From Symsagittifera roscoffensis (lineage: Eukaryota; Xenacoelomorpha; Acoela; Convolutidae): 64,000 bases of DNA. The position numbers and the translations under genes were made by a program. Of this stretch, positions 11,671 to 24,599 are shown in pieces (positions within the stretch are counted from its first letter, which is position 1; each line of letters begins with the position of its first letter). The notes under the pieces were generated by a model. The model did not search any database, was not told the origin of the DNA, and saw only the letters and a program-made list of their open reading frames with translations. The stretch covers positions 25,923,547-25,987,546 of the forward strand of contig NC_087067.1 in NCBI RefSeq assembly GCF_963678635.1, given 5' to 3'.

Positions 11671-11949
11671 GTTTTTGCAAACAAGAAAATTTCAGTTTTT
11701 TTGGACCTTCTTCGGTCTGTTTCTTTTTGTCGGCTTAGTTCTCGAAGCACGGACTCTTTTCTATGGTTGAAAATTCTAAATACCTGTTCTAACGCCCCGT
11801 TGGTAGGTGTCTTTGAGTTATTAGATTTTAAAGCGGATTTTTTTTTTAATTTAAAATTTTTTGCTCCATCAAATCTGCACTTTCGTAATTCAACAGACAT
11901 AGCTTGAGCATGTTTGCATTTTAAATACCCGTTCTTTTCAATGTTTTTC

Positions 11950-12520
11950 ATTCCGACCTTTGAAATGGAGAAGAACTTTGTATTCATGTGTTTTAGTTTT
12001 TTCTTTTATTGTTTTCCTCGTAAAATCAGCTACTACAAATAATCATCGGAATGGATTGAGTGATTTTCCATATTATAGCCATTTCAGTCTTGATTCGAAC
12101 GACCTAAAAATTTTATTAGCCTGCTATCGAGAAAAACTTAATTTTTTTTTGGTTTTTGGTTTAAATTCGAGCGAATAAAACGAGCTTGTTAATAAAATAG
12201 CTAATTTATGTTTGTTTGAAGGCGTGAAAACTTAGTTTTACTCGTGTAAAATTAGTGTTTGGAATTTTTAGCGCCATTTTGGGAGTTAAATTTTCAAAAA
12301 ACTTCTGCAAAAAAAAGTTTTTTTTTTAATTTAAATTTTTTTAATGAGTTTTTTGCTTTTCCTGTCAAGTTCTACAAAACTTTTTGTCTAATTTGCCTGT
12401 TTTACTATGACAATCGAATATGCCTAAGTTCTACTTTTTCGTTTAGATACTTTTATCACACCACACAGAAAAAATGACACTAATTTTTAAAATATTTTTA
12501 AGACTAGTTGGAACATTCTG
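11950..12520 (+). repeat. Family A repeat, copy 3
   Basis: Full-length-like copy: starts near CCGACCTTTGAAATGGAG, contains CGTAAAATCAGCTACTAC, TCTTGATTCGAACGACC and TATCGAGAAAAACTTA, and ends at GACTAGTTGGAACATTCTG. Block order and spacing match the copy at 16557. Confidence 0.65.
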
Positions 12521-15359
12521 TTTTTTTTTTCGCACAGTAGAAGACTATCCTTTGTTTGTTTCGGCGTTAATTTATCAACTTCGGTTCTGTATAATTTCTG
12601 TTTTCGTTTTTCTTGTTTTTGTTTGCTTCCTAAGCTATGTTTTGATATATATACTTCTATATATATGCTATATATATTTCAATTGTCTTTTTTGGCATGC
12701 TTTTGAAAAATAAATTTTATTCAAGACAAGACAAAGTGAGACAAAGATATGGAACTTTCGGTACATATAATTTTTCTCGACTTTTTCAAAAAAAATACTG
12801 CTTTGCTGCTTTAGTCTCTATTTCTGTCTGCTATCTGTTCATGCTGAGATAGCTTTGCTGAATCGCAAGTGGTGCGAAGATTTGCTTCGCTTCTGTGTGA
12901 AAAGTCAGTTATAGAAGATCTTTGAAATGAAAAGTGATTGAACATGATTTTTTTTTGATGAAATCTATATATTTTCTGGTTTTCTTGTTCATCGTTATGT
13001 TACCAGCTGTTTTTTTTTGATTTTGTTCAATTCTTATCAGTTTTTGGGTTTTAATAGGTCACATGGATGGTCATTTCTCTGTAAAAATATCGTGAGTGTG
13101 TGTTTACGGCGTTTTTCTTTGCTTATAATTTTTAAAGTTTTGCTTTGCTTACCTTTCTTTTTTTGTTACCAGTTGTAATAGACTGGTTAACAGATAATTT
13201 TTCTAAGTGCTAAAGCGTTTTGAAAATTGATTGGTCATATTCATTACAGCGGCGTTTTTGTTCTAATGCGATGCGTTTTTTTTTCGAAGTAGGCTGCATA
13301 TTTCAGTGCACACTCTTACTGTTTCGACCTATGTCTAGGGAGAATCTGTTTTTGTATTTTTCCCTAACATCCATATTGTTTTATTTTGCTGAGCGAAGCT
13401 CTTTGCTGCGATCAAGACAGTTCGCGTGGTGCCACTTTTGCAACCGAAATTTATTGCAGGCTACTAGAATTCAAGTTGCTTGAAAAGCATCGAAGCGAAT
13501 ACGCGCAGCGATTGAGTGTGAAACTCTCTTCAGAATAGGTGGCATCGATGTTTTCCTGGACGGCTGCATGTGTTCTAAAATGCTGCTTGATGAATTCGGG
13601 CATGAGTAGTCACTGGTAATGAATTCAAGCCTATAAATTCTTAGATAAAACCGCGGGTGGTTTTGGTTCTAAATATTATCAGTGATCTTATTAACTTTTT
13701 TTCTCAGATTTCTCGAAATTGTCAATATTCCGAGTCCAGCCAAGAAGTTTGGGAGGGCTTTTAATAGTCGCTCAGTCCCCATAAAGATATGGGCCTGTGA
13801 ATATTGTCATAAGATTAGATGTACCAATTTGGGTTTAATGTGCAGTTTTTTATAAATCATAATGCTTATGCAGCGTGTGGTATTCTGCAGCTTAAAAATT
13901 ATTTCAACTTGAATCCAGATATCCTTGTTTAGTCCAAATAAGCCCCATCTTCTAGGGAATACTATTAAATTGTTCCTACAACCAGAAGCTGTTCTAGAAC
14001 TTAGGTAGGAAAATTTTATGAAGGTTGTAAATTTTTTTAGAAAACCTCTATCCTTTTTCATAAAAACTATGAGAGAAAATCAAAAAAGGGTTAGCCAATT
14101 CAGATTTTGCTGGAGCAGTTTTGTTGTTTTATGTGCAATTGTAAATTTGAAAATTTTCAAACTAAAAATCAATTTTGATCAGTTAATAGTTTAAACTCTC
14201 TTCCCCGCCCATCAAAATGAATTTGAAGTTGGTTGTAACCTGCAACTTATCTAAGGTTTTGTTGTGGCAATTTGGGGGAAACTGAAATAAGAATCAGTTA
14301 ATGTATAAAAATGATTACAAAGATGGCTTTTTGGTTGTTTAATTCAGAAATTGATATCCCAATAGACTTCTCTGGCTACGCCCAAAATATTTTTAGGGAT
14401 TGAAAATTAGCCTTGCTAGAAACAAACTTCATTAAATGCGCATTATAATCAATGAAATACGGGAAATTAATATTTCCATGAATAGGTGATAAGGATGCCG
14501 GGCGGGGTTTGGAGGCTGGGCTATGAAATGTCATGAATGGACATTGATCGGTCGCATTTTAAATTTTGATTGGATATTTCTATTTTTTGCTGTTTGCAAT
14601 CTAAATTTGAAAACTTTAAATGCAATTCTTTTTTCAATGACCTTTTTAATATTTGGAAGTAGTTCAATAGACCAAAAATATTAAGAACAAAAAAATGATT
14701 TTTATTATCCAACTGTTTACAATCTTGTTCTTCCAATTTGCAAATTGATTTTAACTTAATCAAAATTGCTCTAATCGAAAACAAAGCCTCTAGATTGAAA
14801 GGGACAACAACAACACAATACAAGCCCTGTGGCTACAAATGCACCGATCACAGTGGGAATCTGTAATATATTTTCGATTCAATCTGACTGACGGAAAATT
14901 TATTATGATATTCCTCCCTTTTCACTCTGTAATTTCCCCAGCCGAATGTTGAGACCGTTTTCAAATTAAATCAAGACCCCCCGACTAAGCTGAACAAATC
15001 AGCCTCCCGCAGTCTAGTCGACCCAAGCATTGTAGTTCATTTGATTGGCTTCTGATTTTAAATCCCAGAGAAAATCAAAATTTTAACATATTCATTTGAA
15101 CTTTTTTTCTGAAAAATGTCGTTTTAGGATTCATGACTTTTGTTTTGGTGTTTTTGGAGTGTTTTTTTCCATCTTTGAGTCGGTCTCACTGTCTCAGTAA
15201 AACGTTAACATGATTAAATAAGTTGAGCCGACTGCTTTCCAATTATTGCTGATTATTCCGACCACAGATAAATTTTTTCGGTTCAATTTTTTGTGCTTTT
15301 TAAGGGAAGGTGCCATGTGAACTATCGCCGCCCCAAAACTCTAGTTCGAGCTTTGTAAT
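12521..15359. other. A+T-rich intergenic DNA, no gene seen
   Basis: Contains a TA-dinucleotide tract at about 12645-12680 and T-rich stretches. The small ORFs (for example 13220-13483 and 14521-14823) lack domains, splice context and coding-like composition. Confidence 0.45.
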
Positions 15360-16330
15360 TTAGACTATTCTTTTTTGTTCAACTTTTGTTTCGAATGCCA
15401 AAATTGGTCAAAAGAAGTGTCACCCACCTACCCCACCAAATCTGAGTTCAATCGAAATAACGGGTTATTGCAAAATCGACTCCGCCCATTTTTTCTTACA
15501 CTTAAGTTATGGCCCTCAGAAAAGTCAATAATTTTCTTTACCGTTTTTAAAAATATTTGACTTCTCTCGAAAAATAACCTAACAAACCTGAGCTTTGGCG
15601 TTCAATCGAAATAACAGATTGTGTGAATGTCTTCTGCATAAGGGGTTACGCCCAAAATTATTTATCAAAAATGCTATGATTCTCGGAATTTTTGGTTTGT
15701 TGACCTTCTTTAGAAACTTTTTGATTTTTCTCGAAAACTACCCTGCCAATTGTTAGATCAAGTATTCTATAGAGAAACCCGGTTTTGAGAATCTTCTTTG
15801 CTTAAGCGACCAGTACCTTCTTTTTGCAGAAAAAAGTTATTAGTTATGGATTCGGAAAGTCAGATTTTTGAATTTTTGGCCGTTTGTTGTTGAAACTTTC
15901 TAAGAAACTACCATATCAAATCTGAGATCATCAGTTCATTCGAAAGAACTTTTTGCGAGAGTTTTCTTACAGAAACGGCAACTCCTTAATTTTTTCTCAA
16001 AAATTTACTCGTCTCTCTTATTTAGTAGAGAAACAATCAAGGTTTTGGGCTAAGTCATTGTTTGAAATTAACCAGTGTCTTAATCACCAAAACAAAATGA
16101 TCAAATAGCTTCCTCCAGCTTTAGCTTGGCCTCAAATATCTTTTATCGAGACATACGAACTTTTGGTTCACCAATTTGTTTTTCAACATTTTTTTTCGAC
16201 TTAAATTTTTGTTTATTTGTGTTTATCGCAGTTCCGCTTCGCCTCTCTGTGACTCAGCACGTAAAAAGGCTTGCATTGTCAAAATTTCCCTCTCAAACTA
16301 CAATCTTGACGCTGCAATGTGTCTGAAATA
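15360..16330 (+). repeat. Family B repeat: degenerate ~125-base tandem units
   Basis: Repeated block order: TTTTCTCGAAAACTAC, then a CAAATCTGAG-like block, then GTTCAATCGAAATAACAG, then TTCTGCATAA. It repeats several times with about 125-base spacing. The array ends with GGTTTTGGGCTAAGTC and TATCGAGACATACGAA. The same arrangement occurs at 31370-32350, so this is a dispersed family made of internal tandem units. Confidence 0.6.
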
Positions 16331-16556
16331 AAAGAAAAGCTTTGTGATGTTTCTCTTAAATTTTCAATTATCGAAGCATCAGTCTTATTGTAATTTTTAT
16401 ATCACGTTGAATATATCAAGCTGTTTGCAAAGAAATAAAGTTTGTCTGTGATTTTTTTTGGATCTATTTAACCCATTTTGCTCATAATCCATAAATGTAA
16501 TCTAGCTGCAAAATATTTGTACATATCTGATTCAAGGGACAGCAAAGATCTCTTAT

Positions 16557-17075
16557 TGTTCCGACCATTGAAAATGAGGAGCAACTTTGTATTTGGGTAT
16601 GTTTCAATTTTTTCCTTTTTTGTTTCCACGCAAAATCAGGTACCACAAATAATCAGTGTCGAGAAAGATCTGTTCAAAATTTTTAATGATTCGTTTTAAT
16701 TCGAGCAAGCAGGCCTGCAATAGCTAATGTATCATTAATTAAGCCGTGAAAACTAAGTTTTACACAAGTAAAGTTAGTTTTTGGAGTTAACGCGCCATTT
16801 TGTGAATCAAAAACTTTCAAACTTTTTTTTTCAAAATTTGAAAAGTTTCATCAAAAAAGTTTATAAAAAATTTTGAAAATTTGTTTTTGATTTTTAAGGA
16901 TTCTTTTCGTTTTCTATTCATTTTTATACAAAAACTGTTTTCCAATTCGTCTATTTTAATTTGACTGTCGAATATGCCTTGTTTCTAGAATAAACTTTTT
17001 TTTGTATTTTTAAGACTATGGTCGGAACATTCTGTGCTACTTGCACAGTAACCGGCTATCCTTGTAAAACAGTTT
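16557..17075 (+). repeat. Family A repeat, copy 4 (left of TTC33-like exon 1)
   Basis: Starts TTCCGACCATTGAAAATGAG, includes CACGCAAAATCAGGTACC and CAGTGTCGAGAAAGATCTG, and ends with ATGGTCGGAACATTCTGTGC and AACCGGCTATCCTTG. An inverted copy lies at 18432-18995, so the two bracket TTC33-like exon 1. Confidence 0.7.
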
Positions 17076-17781
17076 ATCCGAGAAACTGAATATTATCAAT
17101 ATCGAAGAAAAGGAACCAAAAAAGCTCAGTGAAAAAGTAACCAACGTGCTGAAAAAGAAACAGATAGGAAGAAAACTCCATCCAAAAACAGAACTGTGTG
17201 ATTACTCAAAGAAATGTTATCGGTTGTTTTCCATCATCTGTAATATCATCTTCAGAAAAAGAAAAAACATATTTCGATGTTCTAGCAATGCGAAGGTATG
17301 GCTTACTGGCCGCTAAACAATTTTGTAAAAGTTTTTTTTTTGGTACCAATATTTGGTAATTTTGAATAAGGAGCGTGCATCGGAAAAACGCGAATCTGTT
17401 CAAAACCTTCCATAAAGTTCCCTAAAATATGAATTTTGGCCTGTTTGTTTGTCAAAATTTAGCCGGCAATTCAAAATGTTTGGTAAAATAGGGGTTTTAT
17501 ATTGTTTTAGGATACCTCGGACTCGGAAACTCAATTCAAATAACCTTAAACTAAATTGACGAAAAAAAGTTTCGACAGATAGTGTTAAGGTTTAAAAATT
17601 GAGTGTTTAAATTTTTATAGCTAATTTTTTGGTCCAACAAATGGGTATACTTTCTGCGACTTATCTTTTTCACTTGATTTTTGCCTCAAAGTTGGTCTAA
17701 CTGTTGTATAATCTGGCATGATGATTCTATTCGTAACTCTCTGTTTATGAGTGTGAAAGTGTTCTTTTCCCTTTTAGAACC

Positions 17782-19903
17782 ATGACTTCACTTAAATGGA
17801 AGCGCAAAAATTGCTTGGCCATGAGACCGAATGTATTTAGCGCGTTTGATGAGTCTGAGCAGCAATTATCGACTTCAGACGAGGAGCAAGAGCAAAGTAG
17901 TTCTTCAAAAATTAAAACCAGTTTTTCTAAGAAGCAACGAACCTCAAGTTCAAAGATGCCTCTACTTGCGAAAGATGCAGTAAATAGCAACTTGGAGCTA
18001 ATGAAAGAAGTATACCGAAATATTTAGATATAATAATTTTTATCGTTTTTATTGACAGTTTCAAGACTAATTCACATTGTCTGTTTGAAAAGTGGGGAAA
18101 GTTAGAAAGTAATAGAAAATTAATGTCAGCATTCGTATTCTCCGCGTTTCAGTCTTGGTAACTAGACTCACTTTTTCAAACTTGTTGTTTCAAAAAAGAA
18201 GAAAAAGTGGAAGAATTTCTTTCACTCAACATGACAGAAAAAAAAACAATTTCAGAGATTACAAAAATTTTGTTTTATCGACAAATCGTATGAATTGCAG
18301 AAAGTTGAGTGTGGATACGCTAAAGGTTTGATAGAAACTCCCTTGGAGCGTACCCTGGTGACAAACAAATTTATTGAACACGCTATTATCAATTTTGAAA
18401 TTGATAACAGGAAAAACTAAATAAAAACAAGGATAGCCAGTTACGTGCAAGTAGCACAAAATGTTCCGACCATAGTCTTAAAAACCTACTAGAAAAACAG
18501 TTTTTTTTTTCAAATTAGTGTAGTTTTATGCTTTGTAAGGTGCTAAAAAAAGATCTGACATCAAACTATAATTTAGTCATATTCGACAGTCATAGTATTA
18601 TAGACAAACAGGACAACAAATTTTGAGGAAAAATGACAAGAAAAACGAAAAAATCATTCAAAAAAATGGCATTAAAAATAATCAAAAAGTAAATTACTCG
18701 ACTCAAATAAAAAATAAGCATAAATAAGCCATTGTAAAGGGCCTAAATTAAGCATAAAATAGCGTGCTCACTCGCTTTACTAGATCGAATTTAGACGAAA
18801 AATCAAAAATTTCAGACCGGTTTTTCTCGAAACGTGGAACATTTTTTCGAAATTTTTTGATGTTTGAGTTACGACTGAAAGTTCTTCAATATCACCCGTC
18901 CAGTCTGATGATTATTTGCGTTATCTGATTTTGCGTGGAAAAAACTAAAACACCCGAATACAAAGTTCCTCTCCATTTTCAATGGTCGGAACAACACAAA
19001 CAAAAAATATATTGTTTTTACTGATAATTCACCTCCTAATAAAGTGGACCTGTTAACTCGCGAAAAATTTGTGTAGCATAACGCGCCCTTTGTAGACAAT
19101 TTTTCAAAAATCCTGAAACATTATGTTCTTTTGATGCAAAATGTAGCCACTCAACGCTGTGTTCCCATACTCAGACTTGAATAGTATAAAACTATATTAT
19201 CCGATGGCAACGCTTGATCTTCTGTAAGAATACAGTTCGAGTAACCCCACCCCACCGCACACCAGAAAAAAGTCATATGTATATCAGGCCGCAAACGTAA
19301 ATTTCATATATATATCAGGTCGCAGATATAAATCGATTAAGTGTTTTCAAGTATAAAGACTGATTTTTTTCAACAATGATTTTAAAAGCTTTTATTTTAA
19401 AATTATTAGTTCTGTCTGATCATAGTAAAAATTAGAAAACAAATGAATCTCAATGTATTCTCGAAGTTTTTCAAGTTGCCATTTAGCTGATAAGCAAGAG
19501 TGACACGGCTGCAAAACTTTCTTCCGAAGCTATATTTCTGGCCGAGTCAGCCGAGTTTGAAAGATCGCTTCCGCTGTTCGAAAGAAGCCTTAAACTTGCA
19601 GCAGATGCAAAGATATTCGAAATGTATGCGCAAGTTTTGAACGAAGTTGGTCAATTTTTTGCAGCGATCGAAGCATGTGAAAAAGCGGCGAAAATTGATC
19701 CGAAGTGTTCAGTGGTGTATCAAACGTTGGCAAGATCTCAAGCCAATTTTGGCGAAAGAGAGTTGGCTATAAATTCATTGTCGAGAGCTGTCCATTTGAA
19801 TCCGATGCAGCGTGAATTATGGAGTGAGCTGAGAGAGTTCCATCTCAAGTCCCTGAAATGCAGATCGTCCGCTCCAGAAATCAGTGCACTAAATAAGCAC
19901 TAG
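17782..19903 (+). CDS. ttc33: TTC33-like tetratricopeptide repeat protein
   Basis: Exon 1 is 17782-18009 (76 codons, ending GAA|GTATAC); exon 2 is 19487-19903 (after ATTTAG). The junction is phase 0 and the product has 214 residues. The N-terminus MTSLKWKRKNCLA matches the TTC33 start (M-x-S-x-x-WKRK), followed by a Ser/Glu/Lys-rich linker. Exon 2 gives two to three TPR units: AEFERSLPLFERSLKLA, EVGQFFAAIEACEKAAKIDP and FGERELAINSLSRAVHLNP, in the order and spacing of TTC33. TPR helices bind other proteins; the exact role of TTC33 is poorly known. The protein is shorter than the vertebrate form (about 262) because it lacks most of the C-terminal tail. An acceptor with a strong pyrimidine tract (AG 17776-17777) lies four bases before the ATG, so the 5' leader is joined by cis or trans splicing. 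AATAAA is at 20154-20159. Confidence 0.85.
18432..18995 (-). repeat. Family A repeat, copy 5, inside the TTC33-like intron
   Basis: Reverse complement of the copy at 16557: on the plus strand it begins AAGGATAGCCAGTTACGTGC, then ATGTTCCGACCATAGTC, and ends with ATCTGATTTTGCGTGG and CATTTTCAATGGTCGGAAC. It sits in the single intron of the TTC33-like gene. Confidence 0.7.
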
Positions 19904-20153
19904 TAGCAGCAATCTCTGTGAATTGAAGACCGCTCCTCGAAACTGGAGTCACCTCACGGTTGACTCATGCTCACTTGGACTTGTTTCGGATTTGGCGACA
20001 GAGATCACGCTGTGGAAGGAGAAATGACGAGAGACGCCATTCAGTTCAGTTGTGCAAAAACTATAGCTTGCAATTTCGACTGAGCAGAAAGTGTTTTTTT
20101 TTCTGCAAGTAAACATATTTATGAGTTGATATCACAAAAACTGTATGAATTTG

Positions 20154-20159
20154 AATAAA
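20154..20159 (+). terminator. Polyadenylation signal AATAAA for the TTC33-like gene
   Basis: A perfect AATAAA about 250 bases after the stop codon at 19901-19903. A poly-T/GT-rich stretch follows within 30 bases. Assigned by position only. Confidence 0.5.
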
Positions 20160-20850
20160 TTGCGATTTAGTTTTGTTTTAAAATCGGCTTGGCTCTTTTC
20201 CTTTCTGCGCCTATCTTTGCTTCGAATTTTCAGAAACCAATTTTTTATTGTCGTAATGTAATGATTTTTAAGCATGATGAACTAGAGAGCCCATTTTTAT
20301 ACATACTTTAGGGTGTAATATTACGCATTTAGCCTTATCAGCATGTAAGACTAGTACAAGAAAGAAAAGTTGCTGTGTGGGGAAAATGAAAAATATCATA
20401 AGGTTGGATCATCTGTTAACCAGACGCTGAAGAATAATTTGAACGGCTCTTTCATTGTTACTCTATCTATTTGCAAAGCGGTCAAAGAACTCAAAAATAA
20501 AAAGGTATCATTTTAAAGTTTTTATGCGAGCAAAATTAGGAAAGAAACTGAAAAAGATCCTTTCAGAAAGATGATTTGAATCGATTCGTTGAACATGAGC
20601 TCATTTAGATGTGTTGGCACAAAATTATTGTATACATTACAAAATATGTAAAGAGCAGAACACAGCAAGGGCTTCCATTGAGCTTTACAGCTCTTCGATA
20701 AAACCCCTGAAAAATCTTGAATTTAATTGGCTGAAGCGTGGGAATGTGAACGTGCAAGCAATTAAAAAAAATTCCATTTAATTTTTGTGAAGAACGCTTG
20801 TCTTTGAACGCAAAACTCTGAATTCATTTTTCATGTTTTGTGAAGCGAGA

Positions 20851-21690
20851 TTTTTAAATTGTCAATTTTAATTTAATGGCTTGATTCAATTGAAAAAACG
20901 TAAAGTCTATCAATCGTTTAAAAATTTAGCTTGAAGCAAATAGTCAAATCAACCCGATTTTCAATTACTGTCGCTCAAGGGTTTTGCGATCGATGACGTG
21001 CTTTACACATGCGAGGGGTTATAAGCATAGTGTTGCATTGTTCATTGTTAGATAACTTGTTTTGAACGCAGATCAGGCAGATTGGTGCAAAGTTTTGAAC
21101 AAACTGATGCGTTAATTTTACAGTGCGTGATCTGGATTTTTAAACTGTCAATTTTAATTTAATGACTTGATTCAATTGCAAAAACGTAAAGTCTATCAAT
21201 CATTTAAAATTTAGCTAGAAGCAAATCAAATCAACCCGGTTTTCAATTACTGTCGCTCAGGGTTATTGCGATCGATGACGTGCTTTACACAAGCGAGGGG
21301 TTATAAGCATAGTGTTGTGTTGTTAGATAACTTTTTTGAACGCAGATCAGGCAGATTGGTGCAAAGTTTTGAATAAACTGATGCGTTAATTTTACAGTGC
21401 GTGATCTGGATTTTTAAATTGTCAATTTTAATTTAATGGCTTGATTCAATTGCAAAAACGTAAAGTCTATCAATCATTTAAAATTTAGCTTGAAGCAAAT
21501 CGTCAAATCAACCCGGTTTTCAATTACTGTCGCTCAGGGTTATTGCGATTGATGACGTGCTTTACACAAGCGAGGGGTTATAAGCCTAGTGTTGTGTTCT
21601 TAGATAACTTTTTTGAACGCAGATCAGGCAGATTGGTGCAAAGTTTAGTAAAAACTGATGCGTTGATTTTATAGCACATGATCTAGATAT
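20851..21690 (+). repeat. Three-copy tandem repeat, ~280-base unit
   Basis: Units start at about 20851, 21137 and 21411. Each has GTCAATTTTAATTTAATG, then AACGTAAAGTCTATCAATC, then TTTTCAATTACTGTCGCTC, GCGATCGATGACGTGC and GAACGCAGATCAGGCAGATT. The copies are close to identical apart from short indels; the third decays after about 21680. No ORF spans it. Confidence 0.85.
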
Positions 21691-21768
21691 TTCCGCTTTA
21701 TCAAAGCGCATTTTTTGCTGCATGATGTCTATGGTTAGAGAATGTGTAAAAATAGTTTAAGGCAAAGT

Positions 21769-21830
21769 ACCATGGCTAAATAATTAAGGCAAGTGACTCT
21801 TGGTGCAAAGGCCTGAGTTCGAATCTCGTA
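21769..21830 (+). repeat. tRNA-like sequence with A and B boxes
   Basis: A-box-like TGGCTAAATAATTAAGG and B box GAGTTCGAATCTC, with tRNA-like spacing. Acceptor-stem pairing is not convincing. Probably the head of a decayed SINE next to the tandem repeat. Confidence 0.4.
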
Positions 21831-22213
21831 TTTCTTTTGTCGTTTATTGATGTTTTTATTGCTTTGTTTTTAGAGCTCCATTTTTGCCGTTTTTTGCTTG
21901 TATTTGGCAAACGCAGCTTTGCTTGTGTTTCATTTCTAAGCTCCTTTTAATTATCATCACTTCATTTGCTTGCTTAAAAAGCCGCCTTAGTATCTGGTGT
22001 AATGTTTACGTTTTCTAAACTATTCCACATAAAACTGCTCATTTTGAATATCTGTGTAAAACTTATGTATTTTATCCGCATTTGTTTTATCAGATTTTTT
22101 GTGGCTAATATTTGTGGCTCGAGGCTTGGTTCAATTCCCGTAGGCTTTTTTTGAAATTATTTTGGAAATTGCTCGTTCATTTTAATACATTACGCCAAAT
22201 TGCTTCATTGTCT

Positions 22214-24400
22214 TTTTGTTAGACCATGCCAAATTGCATAGCATGATTTTTGCTGTGTATCACAGCAGTTCCATTGTAAGGTACCACGTTTTAAAAAAAT
22301 AATTCATATATACACGTCATTATAGTCAAATTTGCATACTTGTTTCGTTTTTTTTTTACTACCGAGAGCAAGTGTCTTTAATCGGGAACTAGGTTTTTTT
22401 CCGTAAATGTTTTTTTTTCTACAAGTAATTGAACTTGCTTTTTTTTCTTGAAACTTAACAACTTCCAGGTTTCTTCTCTTTTGATACAGATGTAAAGACG
22501 TCGCCTTTGCGCCCTATGGTCTGGTTCGAGTCCCGGTCAATCCTTGTTTTTTTAGGTTGTATGCAATGAAATTTTTTTCCGGTAAAAATTGAATTGTCAG
22601 TTTTTCGTTTGTCTGCTCAAGTTTTAACTGCTTAGTTGTAACATCACGGATTTTGCTTCTGCTATCAGCAACATTCATTGTAGTTGCGAGCGCTAGTCTT
22701 GTTCATTGCAGTTTCAGGATTTTAAAAATAAAATCATAAATTTGTCTATTTATCGGCTTTGTTTTCTATTCTTAGCTTTTGTTCCTTTGCTAATTTAATA
22801 TTTAAATGTTTTGCTAGGCAGTTTGCATAGAATGATTTTGTATCGAGTTATGCGTATTTTTTGGTAGACATAGTTTTTTCAAGATATTTCATTTTTGATA
22901 TACTTTTAATAATGTTTGTGTTGTATCGAAAAAGATGCGAAGCTCCGGTTTTTTGCCTCCGATTTTTAAAGCAACCTTTCGGCTTTTGTTCGCTTGTGCG
23001 CGATGAGTGCATCTTCCTCTGCTTGCTGGATAATGCGCAGTTGATTCTCATTGTTTTCTCTTGTTAATGTCCGCACTGAGATGCACGAAAAATCGTCCTT
23101 CGCGAGCTTAAAAAAAGTTTTATTTATGATATAGTAAATGTATGATTTTGCCTTGTCTTGAGTTGAATTTTTAACCCTGTTTTTGTTTTTTTAAACTTTA
23201 AATTGTAACAACTTCAGAAGGAGCCAGCTCTGTGAAGCCACATCTGTTTCTGAATTGATCCAAACTATTAAAATTAACTTGAGTTAGTTGATTTAGTTTA
23301 GATTCAGTTTTTGTTAGACCATGCCAAGATGCATAGCATGATTTTTGCTGTGTATCACAGCAGTTCCATTGTAAGGCACCACGTTTTTAAAAAATAATTC
23401 ATATATACATGAAATTATAGTCAAATTTGCATACTTGTTTCGTTTTTTTTTTACTGCCGAGAGCAAGTGTGTTGTAATCGGGAACTAGGTTTTTTTCCGT
23501 AAAAGTTTTTTTTACAATTAATTGAACTTGCATTTTTTTTGAAGTTAACAACTTCCAGGTTTCTTCTCTTTTGATATAGATGTAAAGACGTCGCCTTTGC
23601 GCCCTATGGTCTGGTTCGAGTCCCGGCCAATCCTTGTTTTTTTAGGTTGTATGCAATGAAATTTTTTTTCCGGTAAAAATTGATTTATCAGTTTTTCGTT
23701 TGTCTGCTCAAGTTTTAACTGCTTAGTTGTAACATCACGGATTTTACTTCTGCTATCAGCAACATTGATTGTAGTTGCCAGCGTTAGTCTTGTTCATTGC
23801 AGTTTCAGGATTTAAAAAATAAAATAATAAATTTGTCTATTTATCGGCTTGTTTTCTATTCTTAGCTTTTGTTCCTTTGCTTATTTAATATTTAAATGTT
23901 TTGCTTGGCAGTTTGCATAGAATGATTTTGTATCGAGTTTTGCGTATTTTTTGGTAGACATAGTTTTTTCAAGATATTTCATTTTTGATATACTTTTTAT
24001 AATGTTTGTGTTGTATCGAAAAAGATGCGAAGCTCCGGTTTTTTGCCTCCGATTTTTAAAGCAACCTCTCGGCTTTTGTTCGCTTGTGCGCGATGAGTGC
24101 ATCTTCCTCTGCTTGCTGGATAATGCGCAGTTGATTCTCATTGTTTTCTCTTGTTAATGTCCGCATTGAGATGCACGAAAAGTCGTCCTTCGCGAGCTTA
24201 CAAAAAAGTTTTATTTATGATATAGTAAATGTATGATTTTGCCTTGTCTCGAGTTAAATTTTTAACCCTGTTTTTGTTTTTTTAACCTTAGAATTATTAC
24301 AACTTCCAGAAGGAGCCAGCTCTGTGAAGCCACATCTGTTTCTGAATTGATCCAAACTATTAAAATTAACTTGAATTAGTTGATTTAGTTTTGATTCATA
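22214..24400 (+). repeat. Tandem duplication of a ~1.09-kb unit
   Basis: Unit 1 is about 22214-23308 and unit 2 about 23309-24400; matching internal points are 1090 bases apart (for example B box GGTTCGAGTCCCGG at 22522 and 23612). Both units start TTTGTTAGACCATGCCAA and end with TTAGTTGATTTAGTTT. The copies differ by scattered substitutions and small indels. A frame of 67-86 codons survives on the minus strand in both units (22848-23051 and 23881-24141), but its extent differs between them, so I treat it as non-coding. Confidence 0.85.
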
Positions 24401-24599
24401 GTTTGCTTTCATGATTAAATAGCTTGCTTTAAAAAACTATTTTCTTGCTAGTGGATAATAAAGTTGACAGTTTTAACAAATTTTGAACAATCTTCATGCA
24501 ATTAAACCGATCCAATCCTTCGAATTAGTTTGAACTAATTTCAAAATTGTTATCGCTTATAATGAAATTATTGTGGATCGATTCAAGCCATTCACATTT

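Noticed and set aside
22848-24141. Conserved minus-strand ORF in both 1.09-kb units
   Set aside because: Conservation is explained by recent duplication; frame length differs between copies and the plus strand carries an equally long frame.
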